A stretch of 64,000 bases of DNA from Neotamlana sargassicola (lineage in GTDB: Bacteria; Bacteroidota; Bacteroidia; Flavobacteriales; Flavobacteriaceae), in contig NZ_JAJAPX010000002.1 in NCBI RefSeq assembly GCF_020523965.1, positions 372,001 through 436,000 on the forward strand, written 5' to 3'. Each line of letters opens with the position of its first letter. Position 1 is the first letter of the stretch. A model generated the notes under the pieces. It saw only the letters and a program-made list of their open reading frames with translations. It was not told the DNA's origin and did not search any database. Of this stretch, positions 11,386 through 21,373 are shown piece after piece. Both the position numbers and the translations under genes were made by a program.

Positions 11386-14300
11386 ATGTTATATTTTTTA
11401 GCTGCAAAATTTAGAAAGGTGTTTAACAGGTTAAGTGTATTTAGCCTTTTCGTTTGTGTTTTTTCATGCTGTGCTTTTGCCCAAAGAGAAACCATTAATT
11501 TTGATGCAGATTGGAAATTTATTCAAGAAGATGTTACAGGTGCTGAAGCCAGCGGTTTTAATGATGATTCTTGGCGAATTTTAAACTTACCGCACGATTG
11601 GAGTATTGAAGGCGAATATAGCGAAAACCATCCTATGGGAGCGCAATGTGGATATTTACCTGCTGGCATTGGGTGGTACCGAAAAACCATAAAAGTGCCC
11701 GAAACCTGGAAAGGGAAACACATTGAAATAGCTTTCGATGGTGTTTTTATGAATAGTACCGTTTGGGCCAATGGTGAAAAATTAGGCTTTCGGCCTTATG
11801 GTTGGATATCTTTTGATTATGATATTAGCGAAATTGCTCAAAAATCAGAAACCATAACTTTTGCAGTTCGGGTAGATAATGAAAAACAACCATCGGCACG
11901 TTGGTATACCGGCAGTGGTGTTTATGCACATACTTGGATACAGGTTAAAAACAAAACGCATATTGCAAAAAACAGCACTTTTATAAAAACAAAAGGCAAT
12001 CAAGTTTTTGTAAATGGTGAGTTGTACGATAAAACTAAAAAGCTCAAAAATGCTGTTTTAAAAATATCTATTATCGATAAAAATGGGGAAACTGTTGCTA
12101 GCACTAAAATTAAAGTACAACTTAAAAAGTCCACCAAATATCAACAAGAATTAATTATTAAAAACCCAAATAAATGGTCGCCACATACACCATATTTGTA
12201 TACTTTAAAAACGGAATTGATTGGTGGAAAAAGCGTGTTGGATGTTGAGCAAATTAAATTTGGAGTTCGAGATATAGAGTGGAAACCAGAAACGGGCATG
12301 TGGTTAAATGGAGAAAACGTAAAACTTCAAGGCGTTTGTAATCATCAAGATGCAGGGGCTTTAGGAGCAGCGGTTCCCGATAAAATACTTCGTTTTAGAA
12401 TTCAGCAGTTAAAAAATATGGGAGTAAATGCAATTCGAACTGCCCATAACCCACAAACGCCGCAATTTTATAATATTTGTGATGAATTAGGTATGTTGGT
12501 AATGGATGAGATTTTTGATGGCTGGAAGAAAAAAGCAAAAAATGATTATGGCGCACATTACTTTAATACCTGGTGGAAACAAGATTTAACCGATTGGATT
12601 AAACGCGACAGGAATCATCCATCAATAGTTATTTACAGTGTAGGCAACGAAACTGGCGGAAAAATAGGAGAGGATTTGGTTAAAACATGTCATTTATTAG
12701 ATCCAACAAGACCAGTAACTTCTGGACATTCTGGTTCTGAGTTTATGGATGTTTTAGGGGTTAATGGAAGTAGCGAAAAACAAGGTTTTTTAGAAAAACT
12801 TGAAGAGAAACAACAAGGAAAGGTATTTATTGGAACCGAAAACACGCATACATGGCAAGTGCGTGGATATTATAGAACAAAAACATGGTTTCGAGATGGG
12901 TTTCCTAGCAAAAATCAAAGGCCTTATGAGTTGCCAGATTTAACTAAAAACGAAGTGTTTACTCACGATTGGGTTGATGCTTCTAAAAGAAAAAACCGAA
13001 AGCAAATTTTTAATTCTAGTTACGATAATGCCACAGTTAGGGTGTCTTCTCGATTAAATATTGCGCAACTTCGAGATATTCCGGCTTATGCGGGTTCTTT
13101 CCGTTGGACAGGTCATGACTATATTGGAGAAGCAGGATATGTGCACGGCGGCTGGCCATTTAAAGCCTTTATGGGTGGGGCTATAGATTTGGCAAATTTC
13201 GAAAAAGATTTGTATTATCTCTATCAAAGTCAATGGACTTCAAAGCCAATGGTTCATGTATTGCCGCACTGGACACATCCAAAAGTGCCACTAGGCACAG
13301 AAATTCCGGTTTGGGTTTATTCCAATTGCGATGAGGTCGAGTTGTTTTTTAATGAAACGTCCCTAGGAAAGTTAAAACCAGGCAAAACATGGAATAGCAT
13401 GCAATGCCAATGGATTGTAAAATGGCAACCAGGAACCTTAAAAGCGGTTGGGTATAAAAATGGGAAGGTTATTTGTGAATCTATTGTAAAAACGGCCAAT
13501 CAGCCTTCAAAAATTAAGTTGTCTGTTGATGGAGAACCGTTTCAAAATAAAGCTGACGATATTGTTCAGGTACGTGTAACTACCACAGATGATGATGGTA
13601 CCATGTATCCTTACGGCGAAAACAGAACCTATTTTAATGTTCTAGGACATGGAAAAATTAAAGCTTTAGATAATGGAAGCCCTGTAGATGTTGAACAACA
13701 TGTAGGGCCAAATAATCGCAAAGCCTTTTATGGATTAACCCGCGCATATATTGAAAGTACAGATGCTTATGGTAGTATTAATATTTTGGCTAGTTGTATT
13801 CTCGGTGAAAAAAAATTAATCACCTCAAATTTGGTAAGTATCAATTCGCAAATTTTAAATTTAAGAGGCGAATCTATCAATCCGAAAATTGACATTTTCT
13901 ATACTTTAAATGGAGAAACACCAACAATTAACGCAACGCCGTATACAGGAAGTTTTAAAATAGATTTAGAAACTACGGTTAAAGCCTTAATTGTTTTAAA
14001 CGGTGAACCTATTCAGGTTTTAGAAGAAAAATTTGGACGAAATGAAGGTTTTACCTGGAATGCATCAACCGTCAACGAAAGTTCAACAGGGGAGCAGGCT
14101 GAAGATGCAACTATTGTTAAAGGCACAATTCAAAATAAAATAAAAGGTTTTAATGGCTCTGGTTATGTGGTTTTAAATAAAAAAGGAGCTGCCTTGTCTT
14201 GGTATTTAGAAAATGATGGAGCAGAAGGTGTAGTTGATTTATCGATTAGGTATAAGGCTTCAAAAAATGAATCTGCCTTTCTAAAAGTCACGGCAAACAA

Positions 14301-14463
14301 TAAAATTGTTGAAGAAAAATTAGAGCTAACAAATCATTTAAATACAACTAAAGATTGGTATATTTTTACTATTCCTATACCATTAAATCGAGGGGCGAAT
14401 AATATTGAAATACAAGCACTTTCAGATAAAATAATTATGATTGATGAAATAGAAATAAAATAA
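11386..14463 (+). CDS. GH2 beta-galactosidase with C-terminal accessory domains
   Basis: The protein has 1025 residues and a rather long hydrophobic leader (residues 8-32, ending SCCAFAQ). A GH2 sugar-binding domain (about 35-190) starts with FDADWKF and contains LPHDWSIEG. An Ig-like domain and a TIM barrel (about 300-600) follow. The acid/base is Glu422 in SVGNETGG, and the nucleophile is probably Glu485 in FIGTENTHTW. After the barrel come a DUF4982-type domain (VWVYSNCDEVELFFN), further Ig-like repeats, and a terminal beta-sandwich (about 900-1025, SGYVVLNKKGAALSWYL) resembling a carbohydrate-binding module. It is unlike the LacZ-type GH2 at 2121 and may act on a different linkage. Beta-galactosidase is the best guess, but beta-glucuronidase is not excluded. 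Confidence 0.85.
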   Translation: MLYFLAAKFRKVFNRLSVFSLFVCVFSCCAFAQRETINFDADWKFIQEDVTGAEASGFNDDSWRILNLPHDWSIEGEYSENHPMGAQCGYLPAGIGWYRKTIKVPETWKGKHIEIAFDGVFMNSTVWANGEKLGFRPYGWISFDYDISEIAQKSETITFAVRVDNEKQPSARWYTGSGVYAHTWIQVKNKTHIAKNSTFIKTKGNQVFVNGELYDKTKKLKNAVLKISIIDKNGETVASTKIKVQLKKSTKYQQELIIKNPNKWSPHTPYLYTLKTELIGGKSVLDVEQIKFGVRDIEWKPETGMWLNGENVKLQGVCNHQDAGALGAAVPDKILRFRIQQLKNMGVNAIRTAHNPQTPQFYNICDELGMLVMDEIFDGWKKKAKNDYGAHYFNTWWKQDLTDWIKRDRNHPSIVIYSVGNETGGKIGEDLVKTCHLLDPTRPVTSGHSGSEFMDVLGVNGSSEKQGFLEKLEEKQQGKVFIGTENTHTWQVRGYYRTKTWFRDGFPSKNQRPYELPDLTKNEVFTHDWVDASKRKNRKQIFNSSYDNATVRVSSRLNIAQLRDIPAYAGSFRWTGHDYIGEAGYVHGGWPFKAFMGGAIDLANFEKDLYYLYQSQWTSKPMVHVLPHWTHPKVPLGTEIPVWVYSNCDEVELFFNETSLGKLKPGKTWNSMQCQWIVKWQPGTLKAVGYKNGKVICESIVKTANQPSKIKLSVDGEPFQNKADDIVQVRVTTTDDDGTMYPYGENRTYFNVLGHGKIKALDNGSPVDVEQHVGPNNRKAFYGLTRAYIESTDAYGSINILASCILGEKKLITSNLVSINSQILNLRGESINPKIDIFYTLNGETPTINATPYTGSFKIDLETTVKALIVLNGEPIQVLEEKFGRNEGFTWNASTVNESSTGEQAEDATIVKGTIQNKIKGFNGSGYVVLNKKGAALSWYLENDGAEGVVDLSIRYKASKNESAFLKVTANNKIVEEKLELTNHLNTTKDWYIFTIPIPLNRGANNIEIQALSDKIIMIDEIEIK

Positions 14464-14952
14464 TATTAATTCAATTTTTTCATCTAATCATCAAAATTAA
14501 AAAAGATGATATGTTTATTGTAAAGGGCTCCGTTTTAGGTGTAATAAGCAAATAAAGTATTAGGTTTTGTAAAATTTGTAGTTGATTAGCGCCATATTTT
14601 ATAACATATTTGTTACCAATACTTTTACCACCATTTCGAAAATAATTTCGAATAAAACCAATAAACTAAACTAATGGAGAATCAAACTATTCACTACAAT
14701 ACTTAATTACTAAAATTAATACCTTAAAAGTATATTTTTTATAAGATAGAGTAATCTAAAGTTTTCAAAAAATCATCTTTTTATAGTACAGGAATGAGCT
14801 GTATTATATCTAAAAACTTTTGGTTTACTTGAAAAAGGATGTATCAGTAATTTAGTAATGAATTATATGTACATATTTCTGGGTAATAATAACATATCAA
14901 TTAGGTTTTTCTTTACTAAAATTGTTTTTCACCACAACCCGATTTAAAATAA
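14464..14952. other. Intergenic region, 489 bp, no gene seen
   Basis: AT-rich and without a credible reading frame: the ATG at 14674 opens only about 10 codons. It holds the 16-bp element at 14597-14612, a weak ATCATC/GATGAT dyad near 14486-14517, and an ATAACATAT copy at 14889-14897 that echoes the core of the 16-bp element. There is no strong GC-rich terminator. The length suggests an independent promoter for the DUF1592 operon. Confidence 0.6.
14597..14612 (+). promoter_or_regulatory. 16-bp AT-rich element, second copy
   Basis: Identical to 2037-2052 and followed by TTTTACC ten bases later. It is about 340 bp upstream of the next start codon, which is far for a classical activator site, so its target is uncertain. 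Confidence 0.3.
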
Positions 14953-17900
14953 ATGAAAAAAACATTAAAAATAGCAGTTATTATCACAATTATTTTACTG
15001 GTATTGGTACTTGTGCCTTTGTCTGGAAATGGCGATAATAATTTTCTTTTCTTTTTAGGACGATTTCATCCTTTAATATTGCATTTGCCTATAGGCGCAC
15101 TAGTCGTTTTGTTTTTCATGGAAATTATTAATGCCAAAAAACCAGAATTACATTTAGATGCGGCATGTAATATTCTACTTTGGTTTTCGGTATTAAGTTT
15201 TATTCCAACAGTAATATTTGGTTTGCTTTTAGCGTCGAGCGGAAATTATAATGATGCTGCACTTAGCAAACACCAATGGTTGGGTTGGTTTACGGCCGTA
15301 ATTTGCGTTTGGTTGTTGGTTTTACGTCGTAAAAAGCCGAAAAAATCTACTAAAAACGTCAGTAAAATTTATAAAGTATCATTGTTTGTAAATGTTGTAC
15401 TGTTGTCGCTTGCGGGACATTTTGGAGGTAATTTAACACATGGTTCTAATTATTTAACCAAGTACATGCCACAGCCATTAAAATCGGTTTTAGGTGTAAA
15501 CGATTCAGAAAATTATTTAGCCATAAAAGGCATAGATTCTACTTCCGAAGACGCCATTTATTTTAAAAACAATGTAAAACCAATCATGCAAAAGCATTGT
15601 TATAGCTGCCATGGCGAAAACAAGGAAAAAGGCGGTGTGCGTATAGATGTGTTACATTGGGACATGGTAAATGGGCCCGATGCCGAAGGGTGGCACTCGG
15701 CTTTAGATATGATAAACTCTGGAGAAATGCCTCCAGAAGATAAGCCGCAATTAACCACCGAAGAACGCCGCTTGGTAGTCGATTGGATGACCGAAAATTT
15801 AGAACACGCCGCAATAGCAAAACAAACCGAAAATAAAGGTGTAATGCGCCGTTTAACTAAAAAACAATACACTAATTCATTAAATGAATTGCTTGGTGTG
15901 CATGTTAATTTTGGTGATGTATTGCCAGACGACGGAAAATCGAAAATGGGTTTTACCAACAACGGTAATATTTTACAAACCTCGGCATTGCATATCGATT
16001 ATTATCAAAAAATTGCAAGAGAAGCACTCGATAAAGCCATTGTTTTTGGCGAAAAGCCAGAAGCTAAACGTTATAAAGTTACTATTGGTAAAAATAGTAG
16101 CGATGGTAAAGTTGGTGCCGAGTATGGCGGCTATCAAACTGCATCTGTAAATAATACCGATTTTTTAATTGATATTTTAGATGAATACGGCAAACCTATT
16201 TATGGAAATACCGAAGCCGAAAAAGATTCAATAAAAGCAACCAAAAACAAAATAGGTTTAGGAATGCGTGGTTCGGCAAGTAACCGTTACAGCGTTGTAA
16301 AAGAAGGGATGCTTTTAAACGCTGCTTTACCCGCTACAGAAAAAGCTCCAAAATCGTGGCAAGGGCCTTCACCAAATTTAAAATTGTTAGTAAAAGAAGA
16401 CTTTCCAAGAAATGGCGATTTTGTGTTTCGAGTAGAAGCTTCTCGTGGTTATTTTTCAGCTTCCACCGAAAAATTAATCGATTTAAAAGAAAATATACCT
16501 GCTAAATCATCAACCGAAGCCATTCATATTTCAGCAAAAAAAATAAAAAGACCAAAAGGATTAATAAAGAATAAAACATACTTGATGCCAGATAATGTAG
16601 CGGATAATGTGCGCGCTAACTTCACGTATGTTATTCCAAAATCTGGGTTTTATCAAATAGATTTAGTGCATCCGTATGCTTCAGATGATGCTATGCCGTC
16701 GTATCAAATTAGTTTATTAGGTAAAAAGAAGGCTGGCCGCATTAGTAAACGTTTGTACATGGATGAGGCTCTGGCTAATCAAAATCAAGTGGTAACACCT
16801 GTTACTTTGGCGTATTTATCCGAAGGAAAACATAATGGATATATTGGCGGTAAATTTTTTGTTGGGTTTAGCGATATTGTAATTACGCCTTTACCAGATA
16901 ACGATCCGTTGCCTAAAATGCTAGCGGAAGAAGCGAGACAGAACAGCTTAAAATATGAAGCTGTAAACCCATCAATTCAAGCCTTTGCAGGCACACGAAC
17001 AGACGATGGAATGGATTATAAAATTTTTGATAAATGTGTTGATGTTACAGCGCCATTTGGAGAAACACAACTATTTGAATTTAAAGGTCGATTAGAAAAT
17101 TTACCTATTCCGTTGGCAGGAAACCAAGTAAGTGGCGATTTAGCAAACATGCTAACCGTAGGCCTTTGGAACAACCATTTAGTGAAAGAAAATAGCCAAA
17201 CAGGACCGCCGTTACTCATAAAATCTATTGAATTTGAAGCGCCTTATCATCCAGTTTGGCCACCAGAAAGTCATACTAATATATTTTTCGATTCACCAAA
17301 TAAAGAAAATAAAGTGGTTTACACGAAGGAAGTACTTAATCGTTTTATGGAAAAAGCGTTTAGGCGATCGGTAAAGCCAGAAGAATTAAATCGTTACTTC
17401 GATTTTTGGAATAGTATAAAAGATGATTTCGATAGGTATGAAGACGGTGTAAAGGAAGTTTTAGTAGCCGTGTTATGTTCACCAAACTTTATTTATTTGT
17501 TCGAACCAGAGCCAAAGGAAAATGAAGATCCGGTTGAAGATGAGTTTTATTTGGCATCTCAACTATCGTATTTTCTTTGGAATTCTCCACCAGACGAAAC
17601 TTTAACACGTTTAGCTGCAGAAGGCGATTTACACGACGACATCGGCGAGCAAATTGAGCGTATGGTAAACGACTCGAAAATCACTAAAATGATAGAGGCT
17701 TTTACTTACGAATGGTTGCGTTTAGATAGGCATCAAGCCATGGATACCGACATTAAAAAATACAGCGATTACACCCGATTTGTTAAGCAGGATATGGCAA
17801 ACGAAACTTATGCGTTTATGCATCATGTTTTAAAAAATAATATGAGTATTTTAAATTTTATAGATTCCGATTTTGCTATGCTAAACCAAAATTTAGCAGA

Positions 17901-18570
17901 ATTTTATGGTATCGAAGGCGTAAAAGGTCATGAGTTTAGACCCGTAATGTTACCCGATAGCTTAAATCGTGGTGGTTTATTGTCGCAAGGTGCTTTTTTA
18001 AACGGGCATTCCGATGGTGTACAAGCGCACCCCATAAAACGAGCTGTTTGGCTTAAAGAAAAAATACTTGGCGATACACCGCCACCGCCACCACCAAATG
18101 TGCCGGAACTTGATCCAGAAACGCCTGGTTTTGAGGATTTAACTTTAAAAGAACAATTGTTTTTACATCGTAATAAAGCAGCTTGTTTAGATTGCCACCG
18201 TAAAATTGATCCGTATGGTGTGGTTTTCGAAAATTACGATGCCGTGGGTAGATTTAACTTAACTGCAAAAGAAAAACCTATTGATTCGAAATCGACATTA
18301 CCCGATGGCACAGAGGTAGAAGGCGTTCAAGGGATTAAAGATTATATTTTAAAATTAAAAACAGAAGATTTCACAAGGTCGTTAGTTGAGCATTTGTACG
18401 CTTATGCTTTAGGGCGCGATGTTAGTTTTGCCGACCAACAAGAAATCGATAGAATAGTGGTAGAAGTAGTTGAAGACGATTTTCGTTTTCAAACGGTAAT
18501 AGAACAAATAGTTTTAAGTCCGGCGTTTTATAAAAAAGAACAAAATTGGTTTAATAAAATTTTTGGATAA
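14953..18570 (+). CDS. Membrane-anchored cytochrome c-like DUF1592-family protein (planctomycete-type PSCyt/PSD architecture)
   Basis: This 1205-residue protein starts with a membrane region of about five helices (residues 5-160, DUF2231-like). A heme-binding C216-YS-C-H220 motif follows, next to GENKEKGG, as in PSCyt1-type cytochromes. The later order is DUF1587 (about 275-335, RLTKKQYTNSLNELL), a long insert, DUF1592 (about 830-960, SQLSYFLWNSPPDETL), DUF1588 (about 990-1100, with GAFLNGHSDG, a short proline run and C1078-LD-C-H1082) and DUF1585 at the end (VEHLYAYALGRD). The family is abundant in Planctomycetes and Verrucomicrobia and is almost always paired with a DUF1552 protein, as here. 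Function is unproven; electron transfer linked to sugar oxidation is a reasonable idea. Its stop overlaps the next start by one base. Confidence 0.85.
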   Translation: MKKTLKIAVIITIILLVLVLVPLSGNGDNNFLFFLGRFHPLILHLPIGALVVLFFMEIINAKKPELHLDAACNILLWFSVLSFIPTVIFGLLLASSGNYNDAALSKHQWLGWFTAVICVWLLVLRRKKPKKSTKNVSKIYKVSLFVNVVLLSLAGHFGGNLTHGSNYLTKYMPQPLKSVLGVNDSENYLAIKGIDSTSEDAIYFKNNVKPIMQKHCYSCHGENKEKGGVRIDVLHWDMVNGPDAEGWHSALDMINSGEMPPEDKPQLTTEERRLVVDWMTENLEHAAIAKQTENKGVMRRLTKKQYTNSLNELLGVHVNFGDVLPDDGKSKMGFTNNGNILQTSALHIDYYQKIAREALDKAIVFGEKPEAKRYKVTIGKNSSDGKVGAEYGGYQTASVNNTDFLIDILDEYGKPIYGNTEAEKDSIKATKNKIGLGMRGSASNRYSVVKEGMLLNAALPATEKAPKSWQGPSPNLKLLVKEDFPRNGDFVFRVEASRGYFSASTEKLIDLKENIPAKSSTEAIHISAKKIKRPKGLIKNKTYLMPDNVADNVRANFTYVIPKSGFYQIDLVHPYASDDAMPSYQISLLGKKKAGRISKRLYMDEALANQNQVVTPVTLAYLSEGKHNGYIGGKFFVGFSDIVITPLPDNDPLPKMLAEEARQNSLKYEAVNPSIQAFAGTRTDDGMDYKIFDKCVDVTAPFGETQLFEFKGRLENLPIPLAGNQVSGDLANMLTVGLWNNHLVKENSQTGPPLLIKSIEFEAPYHPVWPPESHTNIFFDSPNKENKVVYTKEVLNRFMEKAFRRSVKPEELNRYFDFWNSIKDDFDRYEDGVKEVLVAVLCSPNFIYLFEPEPKENEDPVEDEFYLASQLSYFLWNSPPDETLTRLAAEGDLHDDIGEQIERMVNDSKITKMIEAFTYEWLRLDRHQAMDTDIKKYSDYTRFVKQDMANETYAFMHHVLKNNMSILNFIDSDFAMLNQNLAEFYGIEGVKGHEFRPVMLPDSLNRGGLLSQGAFLNGHSDGVQAHPIKRAVWLKEKILGDTPPPPPPNVPELDPETPGFEDLTLKEQLFLHRNKAACLDCHRKIDPYGVVFENYDAVGRFNLTAKEKPIDSKSTLPDGTEVEGVQGIKDYILKLKTEDFTRSLVEHLYAYALGRDVSFADQQEIDRIVVEVVEDDFRFQTVIEQIVLSPAFYKKEQNWFNKIFG

Positions 18571-19916
18571 TGAGTAAAAAACCTTGGCATTTAGATCGAC
18601 GAACCTTTTTAAAAGGTTTAGGCGTAGCATGTATGTTACCTTATTTTGAAGGTATGGCAATGAGTAGTGTTTCTAAATTTTTTGAACCAGAAAAGCCTAA
18701 GCGACTTTGTTTTTTATATTTCCCAAATGGCGTTGGTTTACCTCCAGAAAACAGCGCGTATCACAAACAATGGAATTGGTTTCCGTTGGGCGGTGAAGGT
18801 AGCGACTATACACTTACAAAATCGTTATCTCCCTTAGAAAATTACCGAAACGATATTTCAATTATGGGTGGATTGAGTCACCCGTATAGCCGACAAGTTT
18901 TAGGGCATATTGCGGGCGATACTTGGCTTACTGGAGGCGATTTACGAGGCGAATATAAAAACAGTATTTCGGTCGATCAGGTGGCAGCAAAAAAGTTAAG
19001 TAGATATACCAGATTCCCATCGTTATCATTATCAACCGATGGTGGCGTTGGTTATAAATCAAGAGTTTCAACCTTGTCGTTTAACGATTCCGGACGACCA
19101 ATTCCTTCAGAACATCGTCAGCGCGAAATTTTCGAACGTTATTTTTCTCCAAATGGTGGAGGTTCTTCACAAGAACGAAGAAAAAGTCTGCATCAAGGCA
19201 AAAAAATAGTCGATTTGGTTTTAGAAGATAGCAAAAGCCTTCAAAAGCGATTAGGTGCAAACGATAAGCAGAAGTTAGATGAGTATTTAACCTCTTTAAA
19301 CCAAGTAGAAGAGCAGGTAAAACGAAACGAAAAATGGTTAGATATTCCTTTAAAAGAATTTGACGCGAGTTTAATAAATTTAGATGTCGATCCTACGTCG
19401 GCACCCGAAGATTATGTGCGTTCTATGATGGATTTAATGGTGTTAGGTTTTCAAACCGATGCAACTCGCGTTATTACCTATATGATGGCTCGCGAAGACG
19501 GTATGGGCTTTGGCGATAATTTCCCAAAAATTGCTTTAAAACTTAAAGGACATCATAGTATTTCGCACGATAAAACCACAGGTCATTGGGAAGATTGGGG
19601 GCGTTTAGACCAATGGTACGCCAAACAATTTGCTTATTTTATTAATAAAATGAAAAATACCAAAGATGAACACGGTTCTTTATTAGATAATACGTTAATT
19701 CTTTACGGTAGTGCATGTAGTTCTACACACAATGCGCGAAATTGTCCTTTAATCTTAGCAGGCGGAAATAATTTGGGCGTTAAACATGGCGCTTATACTA
19801 AATTTAATGAAAAAGAGGTGCCGTTATCTAACCTATATGTTAGCATGCTTAATAAAGTAGGCGTTTCTACCGAAACGTTCTCGGATAGCACAGGTGTGTT
19901 GCCTTCCATAATATAA
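18570..19916 (+). CDS. DUF1552 family protein, Tat-type leader
   Basis: The protein has 448 residues. The N-terminus MSKKPWHLDRRTFLKGLG carries a twin-arginine motif before a short hydrophobic stretch, so folded export by Tat is likely. The body contains CFLYFPNGV, ISIMGGLSHPYS, a coiled-coil-like helix (about 205-255, with QVEEQVKRNEKW), and ENGSLLDNT-like text near LLDNTLILYGSACSS. These fit the DUF1552 family, which is related to DUF1501/sulfatase-like folds. The start codon overlaps the stop of the DUF1592 gene (TAATG), so translation is probably coupled. The pair is recurrent across phyla, with an undefined biochemical role. A sugar permease follows after 28 bp, which ties the operon to carbohydrate use. 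Confidence 0.85.
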   Translation: MSKKPWHLDRRTFLKGLGVACMLPYFEGMAMSSVSKFFEPEKPKRLCFLYFPNGVGLPPENSAYHKQWNWFPLGGEGSDYTLTKSLSPLENYRNDISIMGGLSHPYSRQVLGHIAGDTWLTGGDLRGEYKNSISVDQVAAKKLSRYTRFPSLSLSTDGGVGYKSRVSTLSFNDSGRPIPSEHRQREIFERYFSPNGGGSSQERRKSLHQGKKIVDLVLEDSKSLQKRLGANDKQKLDEYLTSLNQVEEQVKRNEKWLDIPLKEFDASLINLDVDPTSAPEDYVRSMMDLMVLGFQTDATRVITYMMAREDGMGFGDNFPKIALKLKGHHSISHDKTTGHWEDWGRLDQWYAKQFAYFINKMKNTKDEHGSLLDNTLILYGSACSSTHNARNCPLILAGGNNLGVKHGAYTKFNEKEVPLSNLYVSMLNKVGVSTETFSDSTGVLPSII

Positions 19917-19944
19917 ATATCATCCAATTAAAATATTAAACTAA

Positions 19945-21258
19945 ATGACCAACCAAACTAAAACACCAATAGTTAGTAAAGCGCTATTGTTTCCATTTAT
20001 TGTAATTACTTCGCTATTTGCCCTTTGGGGAATTGCTAACGATTTAACCAACCCAATGGTTTCTGCATTTAAAAAAGTAATGCCAGAATTGTCTAATATT
20101 CAGGCATCATTGGTGCAGTTTGCTTTTTACTTCGGATATTTTTTTATGGCCTTACCGGCAGCTTTATTTATTAGGAAATTTAGTTACAAATCGGGAATTT
20201 TATTAGGTTTAACATTGTACGCAATTGGCGCATTTTTATTTTATCCTGCAGCTAAATATGAAGAATATAATTATTTTTTAGTGTCGCTTTGGGTTATTAC
20301 TTGCGGTTTGGCTTTTTTAGAAACCACGGCGAATCCGTTAATTTTAGCTTTAGGCGATAAAAAAACAGCAACGCAGCGGCTAAATTTAGCACAAGCATTT
20401 AATCCGGTTGGTTCGTTAACAGGGATGATTATTGCGCAGGTTTTTGTGTTAGGCGCACTGCAATCGGATGATTATACTACCGATGCGTACAACGCTTTAT
20501 CATCAAACGAATTGGCGGCTATTCGAGAAAATGATTTAGGTGTAATTAGTGTGCCTTATTTAAGTTTAGGTGTTTTGGTGTTAATAATTATGGCTATTAT
20601 ATTTTTTACAAAAATCCCGAAAACCCCAGAAGCCGATAAAATGGGCTTAAAAAAGTCGTTTTCAAAACTATTTGCCAATAAAAATTATGTAACGGGTGTT
20701 TTAGCACAAGCTGCATGTGTGGGCTCTCAAATTATGTGTTGGACGTACATTTTTCAGTATGTCGATAATTTAAATGCAGAAATGGGATGGAATATTACCG
20801 CGACAAATTATAACATTGCTGCGATGATTTTGTTTTTGTCTGGTCGATGGATTGGCACAGGATTAATGAAAAAGGTTAATCCGCCAAATGTTTTGGCTTT
20901 GTTTGGTTTTTGTGGGGCACTAGCCAGTATTGGGGCTATTGTTTTACCAGGAATGGCTGGATTAATTTCGTTGGTCGCTATTTCAGTATTTATGTCTATA
21001 ATGTTTCCAACAATTTATGGTATTGCTTTAAAAGATATGGGCGATGAAGCCAAAATAGGTTCTGCAGGTTTAGTAATGGCTATTGTTGGTGGTGCTTTAA
21101 TGCCGATAGCTCAAGCTGCTATTTTAGATTTGGGTGGCGATGGTTTTAACGATTTAAATATTTTGGGATACATTCCAGAAGTTAATGCCTCGTTTATTTT
21201 ACCAGCACTTTGTTTAGCTTTTGTTGGCTATTTTGGGTATAGAAGCAGAAAAGCTTAA
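19945..21258 (+). CDS. Major facilitator sugar permease, FHS (fucose:H+ symporter) family
   Basis: This 437-residue inner-membrane protein has about 12 hydrophobic helices. The N-terminal half carries the FHS hallmark FALWGIANDLTNPMVSAFKK, then QFAFYFGYFFMALPAA. Helix 5 contains LETTANPLIL and the following loop AFNPVGSLTG, all typical of the FucP/NagP branch. It should import a monosaccharide with protons, such as L-fucose, L-rhamnose, galactose or an amino sugar; the sequence does not settle which. It is the last gene of the DUF1592-DUF1552 operon and is followed by a strong bidirectional terminator. L-fucose released by the GH29 enzyme at 50.3 kb is one plausible substrate. Confidence 0.88.
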   Translation: MTNQTKTPIVSKALLFPFIVITSLFALWGIANDLTNPMVSAFKKVMPELSNIQASLVQFAFYFGYFFMALPAALFIRKFSYKSGILLGLTLYAIGAFLFYPAAKYEEYNYFLVSLWVITCGLAFLETTANPLILALGDKKTATQRLNLAQAFNPVGSLTGMIIAQVFVLGALQSDDYTTDAYNALSSNELAAIRENDLGVISVPYLSLGVLVLIIMAIIFFTKIPKTPEADKMGLKKSFSKLFANKNYVTGVLAQAACVGSQIMCWTYIFQYVDNLNAEMGWNITATNYNIAAMILFLSGRWIGTGLMKKVNPPNVLALFGFCGALASIGAIVLPGMAGLISLVAISVFMSIMFPTIYGIALKDMGDEAKIGSAGLVMAIVGGALMPIAQAAILDLGGDGFNDLNILGYIPEVNASFILPALCLAFVGYFGYRSRKA

Positions 21259-21320
21259 TTAATTTTAATATCGATTGTTGCATTGATATTGATAAAATGT
21301 TTATTGCATGAAATAAAAAA

Positions 21321-21354
21321 AACGGCTGCAAATTAATTTGCAGCCGTTTTTTTA
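21321..21354. terminator. Bidirectional terminator between convergent operons
   Basis: AACGGCTGCAAATT (21321-21334) is followed directly by its exact reverse complement (21335-21348), with a run of A on the left and a run of T on the right. It serves both the permease operon (+) and the susCD operon (-). Confidence 0.95.
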
Positions 21355-21373
21355 TTTTAGGAAATTTTAATGG

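Noticed and set aside
15600-15962. 120-codon - strand frame inside the DUF1592 gene
   Set aside because: It is antisense to the clear CxxCH and DUF1587 coding region; the composition is that of a shadow frame.
18079-18102. Short proline run in the DUF1592 protein as a possible repeat or frameshift signal
   Set aside because: A proline-rich linker at this point is normal in the family, and the frame continues without interruption.
21266-21290. AATATC/GATATT dyad near the permease stop codon as an operator
   Set aside because: It is short, AT-rich and lies between convergent genes next to a strong terminator, so a regulatory role is unlikely.
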